Shown here one piece after another: positions 21,479 through 30,781 of a DNA stretch of 64,000 nt. The notes beneath the pieces were generated by a model. That model did no database searches, was not told where the DNA came from, and saw nothing but the letters and a program-made list of their open reading frames with translations. The position numbers were made by a program, and so were the translations under genes. Each line of letters opens with the position of its first letter. Positions within the stretch are counted from its first letter, which is position 1. The DNA is from Rana temporaria (taxonomy: Eukaryota; Chordata; Amphibia; Anura; Ranidae): contig NC_053491.1 of NCBI RefSeq assembly GCF_905171775.1, positions 228,026,247-228,090,246 of the forward strand. The letters are read 5' to 3'.

Positions 21479-22501
21479 ATGGCTACTTTCTCGGGCAATG
21501 ATTGGGAGGACTTTATGATAGGGATTCAAAAAACATGTTCCACTTCCAAATCCAATGAGGTAGAATACGAAATAGTCTATCAAAAACTTTTACAAACTTT
21601 CGAACGCAAATCGAGTCTTTTCTGGCATATAAAATATTTTGAACAATATATTATAAGCGGACTGAACCCTAAAGGATTAAGGGTACAGGTGTTCCCAAAT
21701 ATCTGGGCCATTGATAGCGATCTCAAGGCCCGATGGGAAGAAAACCTCTACATGTGCTCCAAAAAAATGATGGAGCTTATGGTAGAATATTATATGCAAG
21801 AGTTAAAAATAGTCGATTGCGAAATAAAAAGAATCTATGACGAAAACAGCCAAATACTCAATAAATCTGAATTTGGTAGCTACGATACACGACTCAAGGA
21901 ACACATACAGACCTTTACTAGTGATTTGCTGAATAAGAAGGAAGAAAAATTATCACGTGATAAATTAGCCTTTGCAGGGAAATATGCTTATAATTGGCCT
22001 AATACCAATGGACAACGTGGGGGACATAGGACCTTTGGACCTAATAGAAATAGGAAGGGCCCCAACCAAAAAGACAAGAACAGGGAGAAAGACAAATACG
22101 CTGACTCTGATTCTTCTGCTAATTCTCTCATTTCACAGAACTCCAAATTCAGCGACCAAGGACGAACAAGAGGTCGACAGACCAGGAAACGGCAACAACA
22201 AGGTGGTGGGCATCAATCGGGCACCGTGAGTAAAAAACATATCACTGACGTATCAGACGGAGCTAATACTGACACCCAAATGGATACATCTAACCGCGAC
22301 TTAGCAACGGTAGGAACACACACCGTTTCCATGTTTCCTCACGCTGCACCGGGTGTCTCCTCTGAGAATCTTTCTACCCTTCCCAAACTATCGACACCAG
22401 ATGACCATTTGCGACAGAATATTATAGAGACAGCTCAAAACATGGCTAAATCCCATACCAGTGGCAATAAGGAAGGGAAGGTAAGGGATGGTCCTAAGTG
22501 A
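21479..22501 (+). CDS. Upstream ORF of the Penelope-like element, 340 aa
   Basis: I know of proteins like this preceding the RT ORF in vertebrate Penelope-like elements, but cannot assign a molecular function. The first ~170 residues are mixed helical sequence rich in aromatic and charged residues (SLFWHIKYFEQYI near 40, MMELMVEYYMQEL near 98). Residues ~175-260 are strongly basic, polar and low-complexity (NRKGPNQKDKNREKDKY, RTRGRQTRKRQQQGGG), which suggests nucleic-acid binding; the C-terminus is Ser/Thr-rich. The ORF ends in UGA at 22499-22501, and the RT ORF begins in the same frame at 22505, separated by one CGT codon. A gag-like RNA-binding role is inference. Confidence 0.75.
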   Translation: MATFSGNDWEDFMIGIQKTCSTSKSNEVEYEIVYQKLLQTFERKSSLFWHIKYFEQYIISGLNPKGLRVQVFPNIWAIDSDLKARWEENLYMCSKKMMELMVEYYMQELKIVDCEIKRIYDENSQILNKSEFGSYDTRLKEHIQTFTSDLLNKKEEKLSRDKLAFAGKYAYNWPNTNGQRGGHRTFGPNRNRKGPNQKDKNREKDKYADSDSSANSLISQNSKFSDQGRTRGRQTRKRQQQGGGHQSGTVSKKHITDVSDGANTDTQMDTSNRDLATVGTHTVSMFPHAAPGVSSENLSTLPKLSTPDDHLRQNIIETAQNMAKSHTSGNKEGKVRDGPK

Positions 22502-22504
22502 CGT

Positions 22505-25039
22505 ATGGATCACTTTTTTCCACGTATCCCCTATACTGATCCGACCATTGCCCAATCTGACACCTCCAGTGTTGCATTGCCTCTACCTTCGAATATACCA
22601 GATGCCAATAATAGTCCTCGTTTGGAGGTAATCAATCTATCATCTTATAATTTAAATACAATAGAAACTGATCTCCTTAGTTTAGGTCTCAGTTTTTGCC
22701 CTAACCCAAGATTGAATAAATTCGAACTTATAAAAGATCTCTACCTGTTCGCGCGCAAGTTGACTTTCAACTTTATGTACGACAGTGAAAGATGTAAAAA
22801 ACAAACGGACATCATACAACAGGACACATGGAAAGAATTTACGGTAGCGGACTTCCGCGCCCTAAAAACTCTGGTTCTTCTATTGGAAGAGAATGAGGGT
22901 AATTCAACACTGGAGGACTCATTTGAATCTGAGGAAACAATAGGACAACGAGTACAACTTAACCGTTACCAAAACGATCTAGATGCCCTAGAGAAGGCAG
23001 TAAAGAAAAAATCCTTAAAGTTTCCACCACTACAGACAAATCCCAACATTTGGGCCTTCTTAATGCAGGCAATCAAGGACATTGAATCCCTGCCTCCCTG
23101 CCTATACCCAGACAAAAATCTTACCTCGGCCCAGACCCAGGCCCTTGCAAATCTAAGCAATAGCCCCCAATTGGTGATCAAGCCCTCGGACAAGGGCGGC
23201 AATGTTGTGGTGATGAACGAGTTGAACTACCGCAACATGTGCTGGGATATACTCAAAAATAGGGATTGGTACAGACCGGTTCCGATCGATCTTATCGATA
23301 GATTCAACCAGCAGTATAATGATACCATTCAAGCGGCCCTCTCCGAGGGCTTGATCACCAAGCCCATGTTCGATGGCATTCAGGTTCCTTACCCCAAAAT
23401 TCCTACCTTTTATTCACTCCCAAAGACACATAAAAATCTACATCATCCACCGGGTCGTCCGATCGTCTCTGGCATAGGCTCTAAAACCGAACGTGCAAGC
23501 AGATTTGTAGATCAATATCTTAGACCACACGTAAACACTATGCCTTCTTTTATTCAGGATACCCCCGACCTTTTACGGGCACTAGATGATCTAACTGTAC
23601 CCTCTGGTTGCCTCCTCGTCTCAATTGACGTGGAAGCCTTGTATTCCTCTATTCCACACTCTAAGGGTTTGGAAACCATTAAGAAATTCCTGACCGAAAG
23701 AGGCCCTAAGTCTTGTAAACTGAATGATTTCATCATCAAACTCTTGGCACATATTTTAACCAAAAATATTTTTTCGTTCGATGGGTCCCACTTCCTCCAG
23801 GTACAGGGAGTCGCTATGGGCACATGCTGTGCGCCGTCCTACGCGAACCTGTACCTGGGGGGGTGGGAACGAGAACTTTTTTCCAGTGACAGTTTTTCCG
23901 ATTTTCTACCGTTTATTTTGAGTTGGTATAGGTATATCGATGACATTCTGCTTTTTTGGACGGGATCATCAAAAGGCCTCAACAGTTTTATGACCAAACT
24001 CGGCCAAAATGATTACAACTTGAAGTTCACGATGAACTCAAGCATAACCGAATTGGCCTTCTTAGATCTAACTATCTACATCTCTGAAGATGGCAATATA
24101 AGCACATCCCTATACCGTAAGCCCACGGCTGGTAATACCATCCTCCACGCCAGCAGTGCCCATCCTAAGTCTCTGGTCCAGAGCATTCCGTTTGGACAAT
24201 ATCTGCGTCTTAGACGGAATTGCTCAGATAATCAAAAATTTAAACTTGAGGCAGACCTCCTATACACCAGACTTAGAGCTAGGGGATACAGTAAAAAATG
24301 CTTGAAAAGAGCGTTTGCCAAAGCCAATGGTAAATCCAGAGGTGATCTTCTACTACGCAGATTGAAACCAACCGATCAAAACAATACTAGAGTCATTACA
24401 ACATACTCTAACCAACATGTAGAAACACGGGAAATAATACAAAAGCACTGGCATCTACTAACATCTGACCAAGTACTAACAAGATACATTGGGCCAAAGC
24501 CCGAAATCACCTATAGACGGGCCAGATCGATTCGTGACCATCTCGTCACGAGTAACTACACCAGATCCAGCGATAAAAAGCGTGAGATGCCCGGCCTGTA
24601 TAGGTGTGGGGAATGCAACTTTTGTATGTACCTTATAGTGGGCACTGACGCCCAACTCCCAAATGGACATAAACACAAAATCAGGCAACACATCACGTGC
24701 CAAACAAAAGGAGTGGTTTACTTAATCCTATGTAACTGTGGCTGTTTTTACGTTGGTAAAACGATAAGACCCTTTTGGAAACGGATCAAAGACCACACCT
24801 ATTATGCGACTAATGGCCTATTGAACACCACTATGGGCCATCACATAGCATTCGGGCATAAATATGTACCAAATGTGTTTAAATTTACAGCCTTGGAGAG
24901 TATATACGAGGATCCACGAGGGGGTAACTTTGATCAACGCGTCTTACAATGCGAAACTCGTTGGATCCATAAGTTACACGCCAACCAATTTCCAGGCCTT
25001 AACGATGCCCTAAGCTTTAAACCCTTCTTAAACATCTAA
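22505..25039 (+). CDS. Penelope-like RT with GIY-YIG endonuclease, 844 aa, intact
   Basis: This enzyme would copy the element RNA and cut the target DNA. The RT core is of the Penelope type, related to telomerase: KPSDKGGNVVVMN near 225, FYSLPKTHK and GRPIVSGIGS near 305-325, SIDVEALYSSIP near 375, GVAMGTCCAP near 435 and YIDD at 477-480. A Cys-rich segment CGECNFC (near 700) leads into a GIY-YIG nuclease with VYLI at 738-741 and YVGKT at 749-753, followed by an Arg-containing helix (FWKRIKDH) and a downstream glutamate. The length is usual for the group. No stop or frameshift occurs. The start ATG is two codons after the UGA of the upstream ORF, so reinitiation or readthrough is plausible. 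Confidence 0.93.
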   Translation: MDHFFPRIPYTDPTIAQSDTSSVALPLPSNIPDANNSPRLEVINLSSYNLNTIETDLLSLGLSFCPNPRLNKFELIKDLYLFARKLTFNFMYDSERCKKQTDIIQQDTWKEFTVADFRALKTLVLLLEENEGNSTLEDSFESEETIGQRVQLNRYQNDLDALEKAVKKKSLKFPPLQTNPNIWAFLMQAIKDIESLPPCLYPDKNLTSAQTQALANLSNSPQLVIKPSDKGGNVVVMNELNYRNMCWDILKNRDWYRPVPIDLIDRFNQQYNDTIQAALSEGLITKPMFDGIQVPYPKIPTFYSLPKTHKNLHHPPGRPIVSGIGSKTERASRFVDQYLRPHVNTMPSFIQDTPDLLRALDDLTVPSGCLLVSIDVEALYSSIPHSKGLETIKKFLTERGPKSCKLNDFIIKLLAHILTKNIFSFDGSHFLQVQGVAMGTCCAPSYANLYLGGWERELFSSDSFSDFLPFILSWYRYIDDILLFWTGSSKGLNSFMTKLGQNDYNLKFTMNSSITELAFLDLTIYISEDGNISTSLYRKPTAGNTILHASSAHPKSLVQSIPFGQYLRLRRNCSDNQKFKLEADLLYTRLRARGYSKKCLKRAFAKANGKSRGDLLLRRLKPTDQNNTRVITTYSNQHVETREIIQKHWHLLTSDQVLTRYIGPKPEITYRRARSIRDHLVTSNYTRSSDKKREMPGLYRCGECNFCMYLIVGTDAQLPNGHKHKIRQHITCQTKGVVYLILCNCGCFYVGKTIRPFWKRIKDHTYYATNGLLNTTMGHHIAFGHKYVPNVFKFTALESIYEDPRGGNFDQRVLQCETRWIHKLHANQFPGLNDALSFKPFLNI

Positions 25040-26683
25040 TTGCACTTTATATCACTAATAACCACCTTGCCAATCGGTGATAGGCGGCAAAACTCTTTGA
25101 CCCCCCTAACATGTTCTCCCCAATAATGCCCTGTTGATATATCCATTGCCTAAATATACCATCTTTTTTCCACCCTAGAAATGTACCTATGTATTTAGGA
25201 AAACAAGGAATAAGGTCCTGTATCCACACTTGACCCCTTGAAATATTTGGATGTTTATTCACTAGGGAACTAAAATAATACAGGAAAAATTATCTAATTA
25301 TCTAATGTTTTTGATTTCCCTTTTTCTTTACTTAAATCTGTTTTTTCTTTTGAAAACCAATATGTATGTATATATATATATAAATATGGATGTGAGAAAA
25401 TTTAATTTCAAATATCCTTGATCAGGGAATTGGATACAATGTGAAAATATCCATTTGCTGTAATATTTGAATAGTTTTTAATCCTATTGACTGTCAGCAT
25501 GCAACTGATCCCTTACTTGTTACCATTGCTGGTTGCTACAGGCCTTTCCGTCCTGTTCTTTATCTGCCATCTTGTGGTCAATTAACCACACTGCATCTAT
25601 ATTGCCTGCTCGAGCTACTACAAATGGGGTTTTCCTACCTAGGTTCTTTTTCCGTGCTGTGGTCCATTCTTACTATCGGGTCATTAAACTAATATTAGTT
25701 TCTCTCTTTTCTTTGCCCCGATATATTTTTTCATTTATCATATTTTTTTTCTCATCTTTTTACCTACACTGGTTTGTTGATGCGGCTCCTTTCATTGATT
25801 TCTATCTTAACCTGGGGGCTGGCATGATCTATGATTACGATCGATGCCGCCCCGCCTATAGTCACGCCCACCTGTTGGGTTTCGTTGGGATAGGCAGGCA
25901 TGGATATGCATGTCAGCATGGACACAAGTCGCCCATTGGTTGGAGCTCACTCAGCCTTAGCTGATGCTCCTTTGTTTATGCGCCGTAGGCCCAGGCGCGA
26001 TGACGATGACGTCATCGCGTCTCTCCGACGTGACACACCCTCCCTGATCAGGCCTATTTAAAGCCAGCTCCAGCCGTTGCCTCGGCGTGGAGCACAGGCT
26101 GCTACCTCCCCGGGACACACATCACTCCATAAGCGGCAAGGTAATACCCTATCGTTATCCCTTTTATTTGCTATTTTCACTCGCTGTGCATATGGGTTAT
26201 TCTGGCCATTTTTCATATAGGTTTCAAAGCCTTTTTTCTGCCCTCTACTGCGGACAGTGCAGTGTAGTCACCCAGCGACGGAATCTATTTTCCCTCCAGG
26301 TTCTTTTCACCTGTCTTCTGCCTTGCTGGTCCCGGTTGTTGCCTTTTTATACTATCTTCGAGGTAATTCAACTACTTTTGATATTTGTCATTCCTGACAT
26401 TTTATTTATTTACTATTTTGGCTGCTGTCTACATTCCCATTAGGTTTCATCATATGCACAGATACATTTACCTGCTCCTCTTTTCTCTCCTAGAACCTAT
26501 TACTATTGTGGCTCCCCATACCATCAGGAAATCGTGTCTTTATTGCTAACCGGGTAGGTCTTTTATTTGGCCTTCTTTGTTTGCTCAAGCGCAATATTAT
26601 GCATATATATATGCGTACATTGTTCACACATATATAAAGCTATATATACACTGAGATATTTTGCTTGTCAGTTTCTGGTTATT
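25040..26683 (+). other. Non-coding part of the Penelope-like element, promoter-like towards its end
   Basis: No long ORF. The first 400 bp are AT-rich 3' UTR with a (TA)n tract near 25370. From about 25800 the composition becomes GC-richer, with CpGs, a CRE-like palindrome 'gatgacgatgacgtcatcgc' near 25999, and 'tatttaaagccagctccag' near 26053 followed by a possible transcription start. It looks like the 5' regulatory part of the next tandem unit, an arrangement expected when Penelope-like elements insert as partial tandems. Confidence 0.5.
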
Positions 26684-27133
26684 TTTTTCTCTGTTTTAAC
26701 AGCTCATGTACCTATTTTTTGGTACTAACCTAACGATCCTTGATGTATGCAGATGACCACCAACTCCATTGGTACTATGTTTGGCTCTATTGCATGCTGC
26801 CCTTCATTTTTTATTGGATTATGTTTTATGTTATCTATATGTTAAAAATGTACAACTCTCTTTCAGACACATACAAGTAGCAATACTTTCGTGTTATAAA
26901 ACCATACAACTCGTCCAGAAGAAGCCGTAAGGCGAAACGCGTCGGCGAGACGTTTTATTGCTCGAATATGTATCTATGTTCTCTTTCTTGATAACATTTT
27001 TTATATGAATTTTTCTGTATATGTACTATTTTGTAATTAAACTTTATTTTTATAACGATATACGTCCCTGTGATTGCCCTCTAAAGTCCGCCATGTCGCT
27101 ACTTTTTGTAGTACAATTCTTTTCTTTTTGAAA
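26684..27133 (+). repeat. Right pLTR of the Penelope-like element
   Basis: Direct repeat of the left pLTR, ending 'cttttctttttgaa' at the junction with the duplicated CTGTTT of the DIRS leader. Contains the second copy of the hammerhead-like motif. Confidence 0.88.
26912..26952 (+). ncRNA. Hammerhead-like ribozyme motif, right pLTR
   Basis: Identical in sequence to the motif at 20945-20985, with the same two departures from the consensus core. The departures therefore predate this insertion or were copied with it, and are not independent damage. Confidence 0.5.
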
Positions 27134-27445
27134 CTGTTTCTACAGGTAAAAAAAAAAAAAAAAGGGGGCCATTTATTACAAAAAAAAAAAAAGAAGACAT
27201 AAAATAATTTTTTTCTAAAAAAAAAAAAAAAACAATAACACTTAGGAATGTGTCCGTTTAGCCGGGTTAGGTTATGGCGTTTAACCTTTTCCTGTTCTTT
27301 CCTTAGCTGCTTCCTCCGCTAATCCACCTAACATGAGCCATTCGCCGTCCATACAAGATCCTACTCTACAATTAAGGTAAGGACCTACGTCCAGGTAAGT
27401 TTTAAAAAAAAAAAAAAAAAAGAGTGCACTAAGGCGCATACTCTT
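27134..27445 (+). other. DIRS leader resumed after the insertion
   Basis: Rejoins the DIRS leader at the duplicated CTGTTT and contains several A tracts (27150-27165, 27180-27193, 27216-27232 and 27403-27421) before gag. No other features. Confidence 0.6.
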
Positions 27446-28878
27446 ATGTATTGCAGCCCTGTACGCCAGAAGACGTCTAAGAAGACATCAAGGCGTCATG
27501 AAGACTCTGACTCAAGCCACAGCAGGGGAAGGTCTTCCAGGCGAGGAGACCATGAGAGTGGCAAGAAGTCTTTGGCCAAAAAGCGCCATCACTCACGCTC
27601 CCCGAGACCCAGATCTCCAAAGTGTCAAGCCTGTGGAGCTACCCCTCTTCCACATAAACGGATCTGTCAAGATTGCATGAGGGACTATGCGGCGGACAGA
27701 GAGTCCGAGGGCATGCAAGTGGCGGACCTGCTTAAGAAAGCAATAAAGGATTCCTTTGCAGAATTAGTGGCCTCAATGCCATCGCAACCGGTGGTTCCTC
27801 TCCAGGAGCAGCCGGCGGGGGAGGCCATTCCCGGACCGTCCACTAGCGGAATTCCTCGACCGACACCTGCCTCATCCTCTAAACATCAGGAGGAGGATGA
27901 CGCTTCAGACGCTCGGATGACCTGGATGTCTCCGGCTTTGCCTTTTCCATGGTCCAGCCCTATGTGCAGGCAGTAAAACAGGCAATTGGTTGGGAGGAAA
28001 CTGAGACAGAAGGCAAGAAGTCTAAGGCATACTTCCCCTTTCTCAAGCGCCAGATTTCCTTTTTCCCTCTCATGGACGAGATTAAGGGTGTGATCGAGGA
28101 AGAATGGGGAAAGACCGAAAAAAGATTCTCCCTTAACCGCCTAGGAAAACTATATCCTCTATCGGAAGAAGACTCTGTAATGCTCGAGGCCCCTCCAGTG
28201 GTCGATGCAGCTGTGGTAAGGTTAGCGAAAAACGTTACGCTGCCTATGGAAGATTCAACGTCATTCAAGGATCCACTGGATAGAAGAATGGATCTCGACC
28301 TCAAAAAAGCCTACCAGATGGCGGGCAATGCCTGCAAGCCCGCGGTTGCTTTAACATCGGTTTCCAACGCGCTACGCGTTTGGACAGAGAATATAGAGTC
28401 GGCAATCCAGCAGGATGTCCCAAAGGAAGACATTATTAAGGCCTTAGATGAGCTAAAACTCTCTGCAGACTTCATTGGGGAAGCTGCCATCGATTCAGTT
28501 CGATGCTCCGCAAGGGCAATGCTCCACACAGTAATGGCCAAACGGGCCTTGTGGCTAAAACCATGGTCAGCAGATATTGCATCGAAACAGAATTGGTGCA
28601 AAATACCATTTTATGGAAAAGCCCTATTTGGGGAGAAGTTGGATAAAGCCATATCTCGCGTTACTGGCGGGAAGTCGGGTCTGTTGCCCCAGGACAGGCG
28701 ATCCAAGCGCTTCAGAACATTCACACCCAGATTCCAATATTCTAAGAACAAGGACTACAGACAGTCCAGGCAAGGAAGAGGCTTTAGGCAAAATTGGAAA
28801 AGCACGCAGTCCACCTTCCTCAAGAACCGTAGACAGGGATCCGTGCCTACTCCGCAGGATTCTGCTAAGTCCTTTTGA
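27446..28878 (+). pseudogene. DIRS gag, broken by one frameshift
   Basis: Two overlapping frames encode successive parts of a DIRS Gag. The first (27446-27976) has a basic Ser/Arg-rich N-terminus and a CxxC-x11-CxxC cluster (Cys60, 63, 75, 78 of that frame). The second (27949-28878, open upstream to about 27910) continues with the acidic DDLDVSGFAFS stretch and the helical domain, ending in a basic tail (NKDYRQSRQGRGFRQNW). The switch lies near 27905-27915 and needs a one- or two-base indel. Gag would package the element RNA. Its end overlaps the RT ORF. A programmed frameshift is possible but no slippery site is apparent, so loss of function is likelier. Confidence 0.8.
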
Positions 28879-30781
28879 CGCCGAACCATCCCAAGCGATT
28901 CCGGTGGGGGCCAGACTCCAACACTTCTCGAAAATCTGGGAGCAAAGGTGCAGGGATCCCTGGGTAATTTCCACTGTAAAATACGGACACTTCTGGACGT
29001 TTCTAGACAAACCCCCCAAAGACTTCTTCTCTCCAACAAGGATGTCAAGGTCCCCTCAAAAAGCGGAGGCTCTACAGCACTTTCTTCTCTCCTTACAGGA
29101 ACAGCAGGCAGTAATCCCAGTACCTCCATCGGAAAGATTTACAGGTTTTTACTCCACCCTGTTTCTCGTCCCCAAAAAAAACGGAGGTTGGAGACCTGTC
29201 ATAGACCTAAAGAGGCTAAATCGTTACATTTTCCTAGAACGATTCAAGAAGGAGTCACTACAAACAATCGTCCGTGTAATCCAACCAGGGGACTGGATGT
29301 TATCCATAGACTTACGGGATGCGTACCTGCATATACCCATACTCCCCTCTTTCCAGAAGTATCTGAGGTTTGCAGTAGGCCAGGTACATCTTCAATTCCG
29401 CAGTCTCCCGTTTGGCCTCTGCACATCACCGAGAGTCTTCACAAAGACACTGATTGCCGTGATAGCCCCTCTAAGGGAACAGGGGCTTCGAGTATACCAT
29501 TATTTGGACGACCTTCTTCTCCTAGCGAGCGATCCAGCCCAATTGATGGAACACAGGGATGTTCTTCTAACGACGCTAGTAGACTTTGGATGGAAGATAA
29601 ACCAGGAGAAGAGTCATCTGTCTCCAACCCAGGAAATGATTTATCTGGGTGCACTGTTCAACACAGAGAATGGTACAGTGTCCCTTCCACCTCAGAAAGT
29701 GGCGTCTATTATTCAGCAGATGAAGAGTGTGAGTGCGAGACTCCATCTGACCGCCTCGAAGTGTCTGAGCCTGATAGGCCGGATGTCGTCATGTATCCCC
29801 ATGGTCCCTTGGGCCCATTGGCATTTGAGATATTTCCAACTGGAATTCTTGAGGCAGTGGAACAAACGATATCTATCTCAACCTATACATCTGACGACCC
29901 TGATGCTCAGAAGTCTTCATTGGTGGATGAAGAAACACACGCTGATGAAATCACGTCCGCTAGGGCATGTAAACTGGATCACAATTACCACCGATGCCAG
30001 TTCAGCAGGTTGGGGAGCACACTGCAACCAGATCTCAGTGCAGGGGAGATGGTCCTTCAGTGCGACGGGCTTGGTGTCGAATATCCTGGAGATCCGGGCA
30101 GCCTACCGTGCATTACTAGCCCTAGAATTCGAGATCACAGGGAGACCAGTCCTTCTACGGATGGACAACAAAGCCGCTGTATCTTATATACACCGTCAAG
30201 GAGGGACGCACAGCAGGTCCCTGCTGAGGGAGGTGGAGCCCATTATCCTCTGGGCGGAAAGAAACCTAAAGGACCTAAGGGCAATCTACCTACCAGGTCA
30301 TCTCAACTCAAGAGCCGACCTCCTATCTCGCAGGTTCATAGATGCCAACGAGTGGTCTCTACACCCAAGAATCTTCAACTGGATAGTGAGCCAGTGGGGG
30401 CTCCCCGAACTGGACCTATTTGCAACTGCATGCAATTCCAAGCTTCCAAGATTCATCTCGAGGCTCCCACATCCCCAAGCGGAAGCAATAGATGCTCTCT
30501 CAGCCCCATGGGCATGCAAACTGGCCTATGCATTCCCTCCACGGCCCCTCATTCCAAAACTCCTGGCGAGGATCATGATAGAGTCCACAACAGTAATAAC
30601 GGTTCTACCATACTGGCCGAGACACCCTTGGTTTCCTACGGCAATGTACCTGAGTACTCAGCCGCCGGTCAAGGTTCCGCTGATACCCTTCCTCCTCGCT
30701 CAGGGATGTCACACCCATCCAGATCCAGGCAGGCTGAACCTTCACATCTGGCTGCTGAAAGGCAAAGGTTTGAATCACTAG
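28577..30781 (+). CDS. DIRS reverse transcriptase / RNase H / methyltransferase-like ORF
   Basis: The middle ORF of the DIRS element, uninterrupted. RT motifs include LVPKKNGGWRPVIDL near 195, LSIDLRDAYLHIPI near 242, FRSLPFGLCTSPRVF near 275 and YLDD at 309-312. RNase H follows, with the catalytic TTDASSAGWGA (Asp473), a glutamate in LEIRAAYRAL and RMDNKAAVSYI. The last part (about 605-720) has DLFAT at 613-617, YAFPP and LPYWPRHPWFP, the pattern of the DNA methyltransferase-like domain found in DIRS elements. The true N-terminus is uncertain because the first ~100 residues overlap gag in another frame and resemble nothing. The 3' end overlaps the recombinase ORF by 76 bases. Confidence 0.92.
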   Translation: MHRNRIGAKYHFMEKPYLGRSWIKPYLALLAGSRVCCPRTGDPSASEHSHPDSNILRTRTTDSPGKEEALGKIGKARSPPSSRTVDRDPCLLRRILLSPFDAEPSQAIPVGARLQHFSKIWEQRCRDPWVISTVKYGHFWTFLDKPPKDFFSPTRMSRSPQKAEALQHFLLSLQEQQAVIPVPPSERFTGFYSTLFLVPKKNGGWRPVIDLKRLNRYIFLERFKKESLQTIVRVIQPGDWMLSIDLRDAYLHIPILPSFQKYLRFAVGQVHLQFRSLPFGLCTSPRVFTKTLIAVIAPLREQGLRVYHYLDDLLLLASDPAQLMEHRDVLLTTLVDFGWKINQEKSHLSPTQEMIYLGALFNTENGTVSLPPQKVASIIQQMKSVSARLHLTASKCLSLIGRMSSCIPMVPWAHWHLRYFQLEFLRQWNKRYLSQPIHLTTLMLRSLHWWMKKHTLMKSRPLGHVNWITITTDASSAGWGAHCNQISVQGRWSFSATGLVSNILEIRAAYRALLALEFEITGRPVLLRMDNKAAVSYIHRQGGTHSRSLLREVEPIILWAERNLKDLRAIYLPGHLNSRADLLSRRFIDANEWSLHPRIFNWIVSQWGLPELDLFATACNSKLPRFISRLPHPQAEAIDALSAPWACKLAYAFPPRPLIPKLLARIMIESTTVITVLPYWPRHPWFPTAMYLSTQPPVKVPLIPFLLAQGCHTHPDPGRLNLHIWLLKGKGLNH

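Larger units (their letters stand above)
20721..27133 (+). mobile_element. Penelope-like element with two pLTRs, inserted in the DIRS leader
   Basis: Two direct repeats of about 445 bp (20721-21165 and 26684-27133) enclose an upstream ORF (21479-22501), an RT/GIY-YIG ORF (22505-25039) and a 1.6-kb non-coding stretch. The hexamer CTGTTT borders the insertion on both sides (20715-20720 and 27134-27139), and removing 20721-27139 rejoins 'agacctgttt' to 'ctacagg' of the DIRS leader. Both ORFs are open and the pLTRs look almost identical (one difference noticed near 21050/27017), so the insertion seems recent. The family resembles the GIY-YIG-bearing Neptune/Penelope group of vertebrates. Confidence 0.92.

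Noticed and set aside
28948..30705. Upstream extension of the tyrosine recombinase frame as coding sequence
   Set aside because: It overlaps the RT/RNase H gene and has no recombinase similarity; the recombinase is better started at the ATG at 30706.
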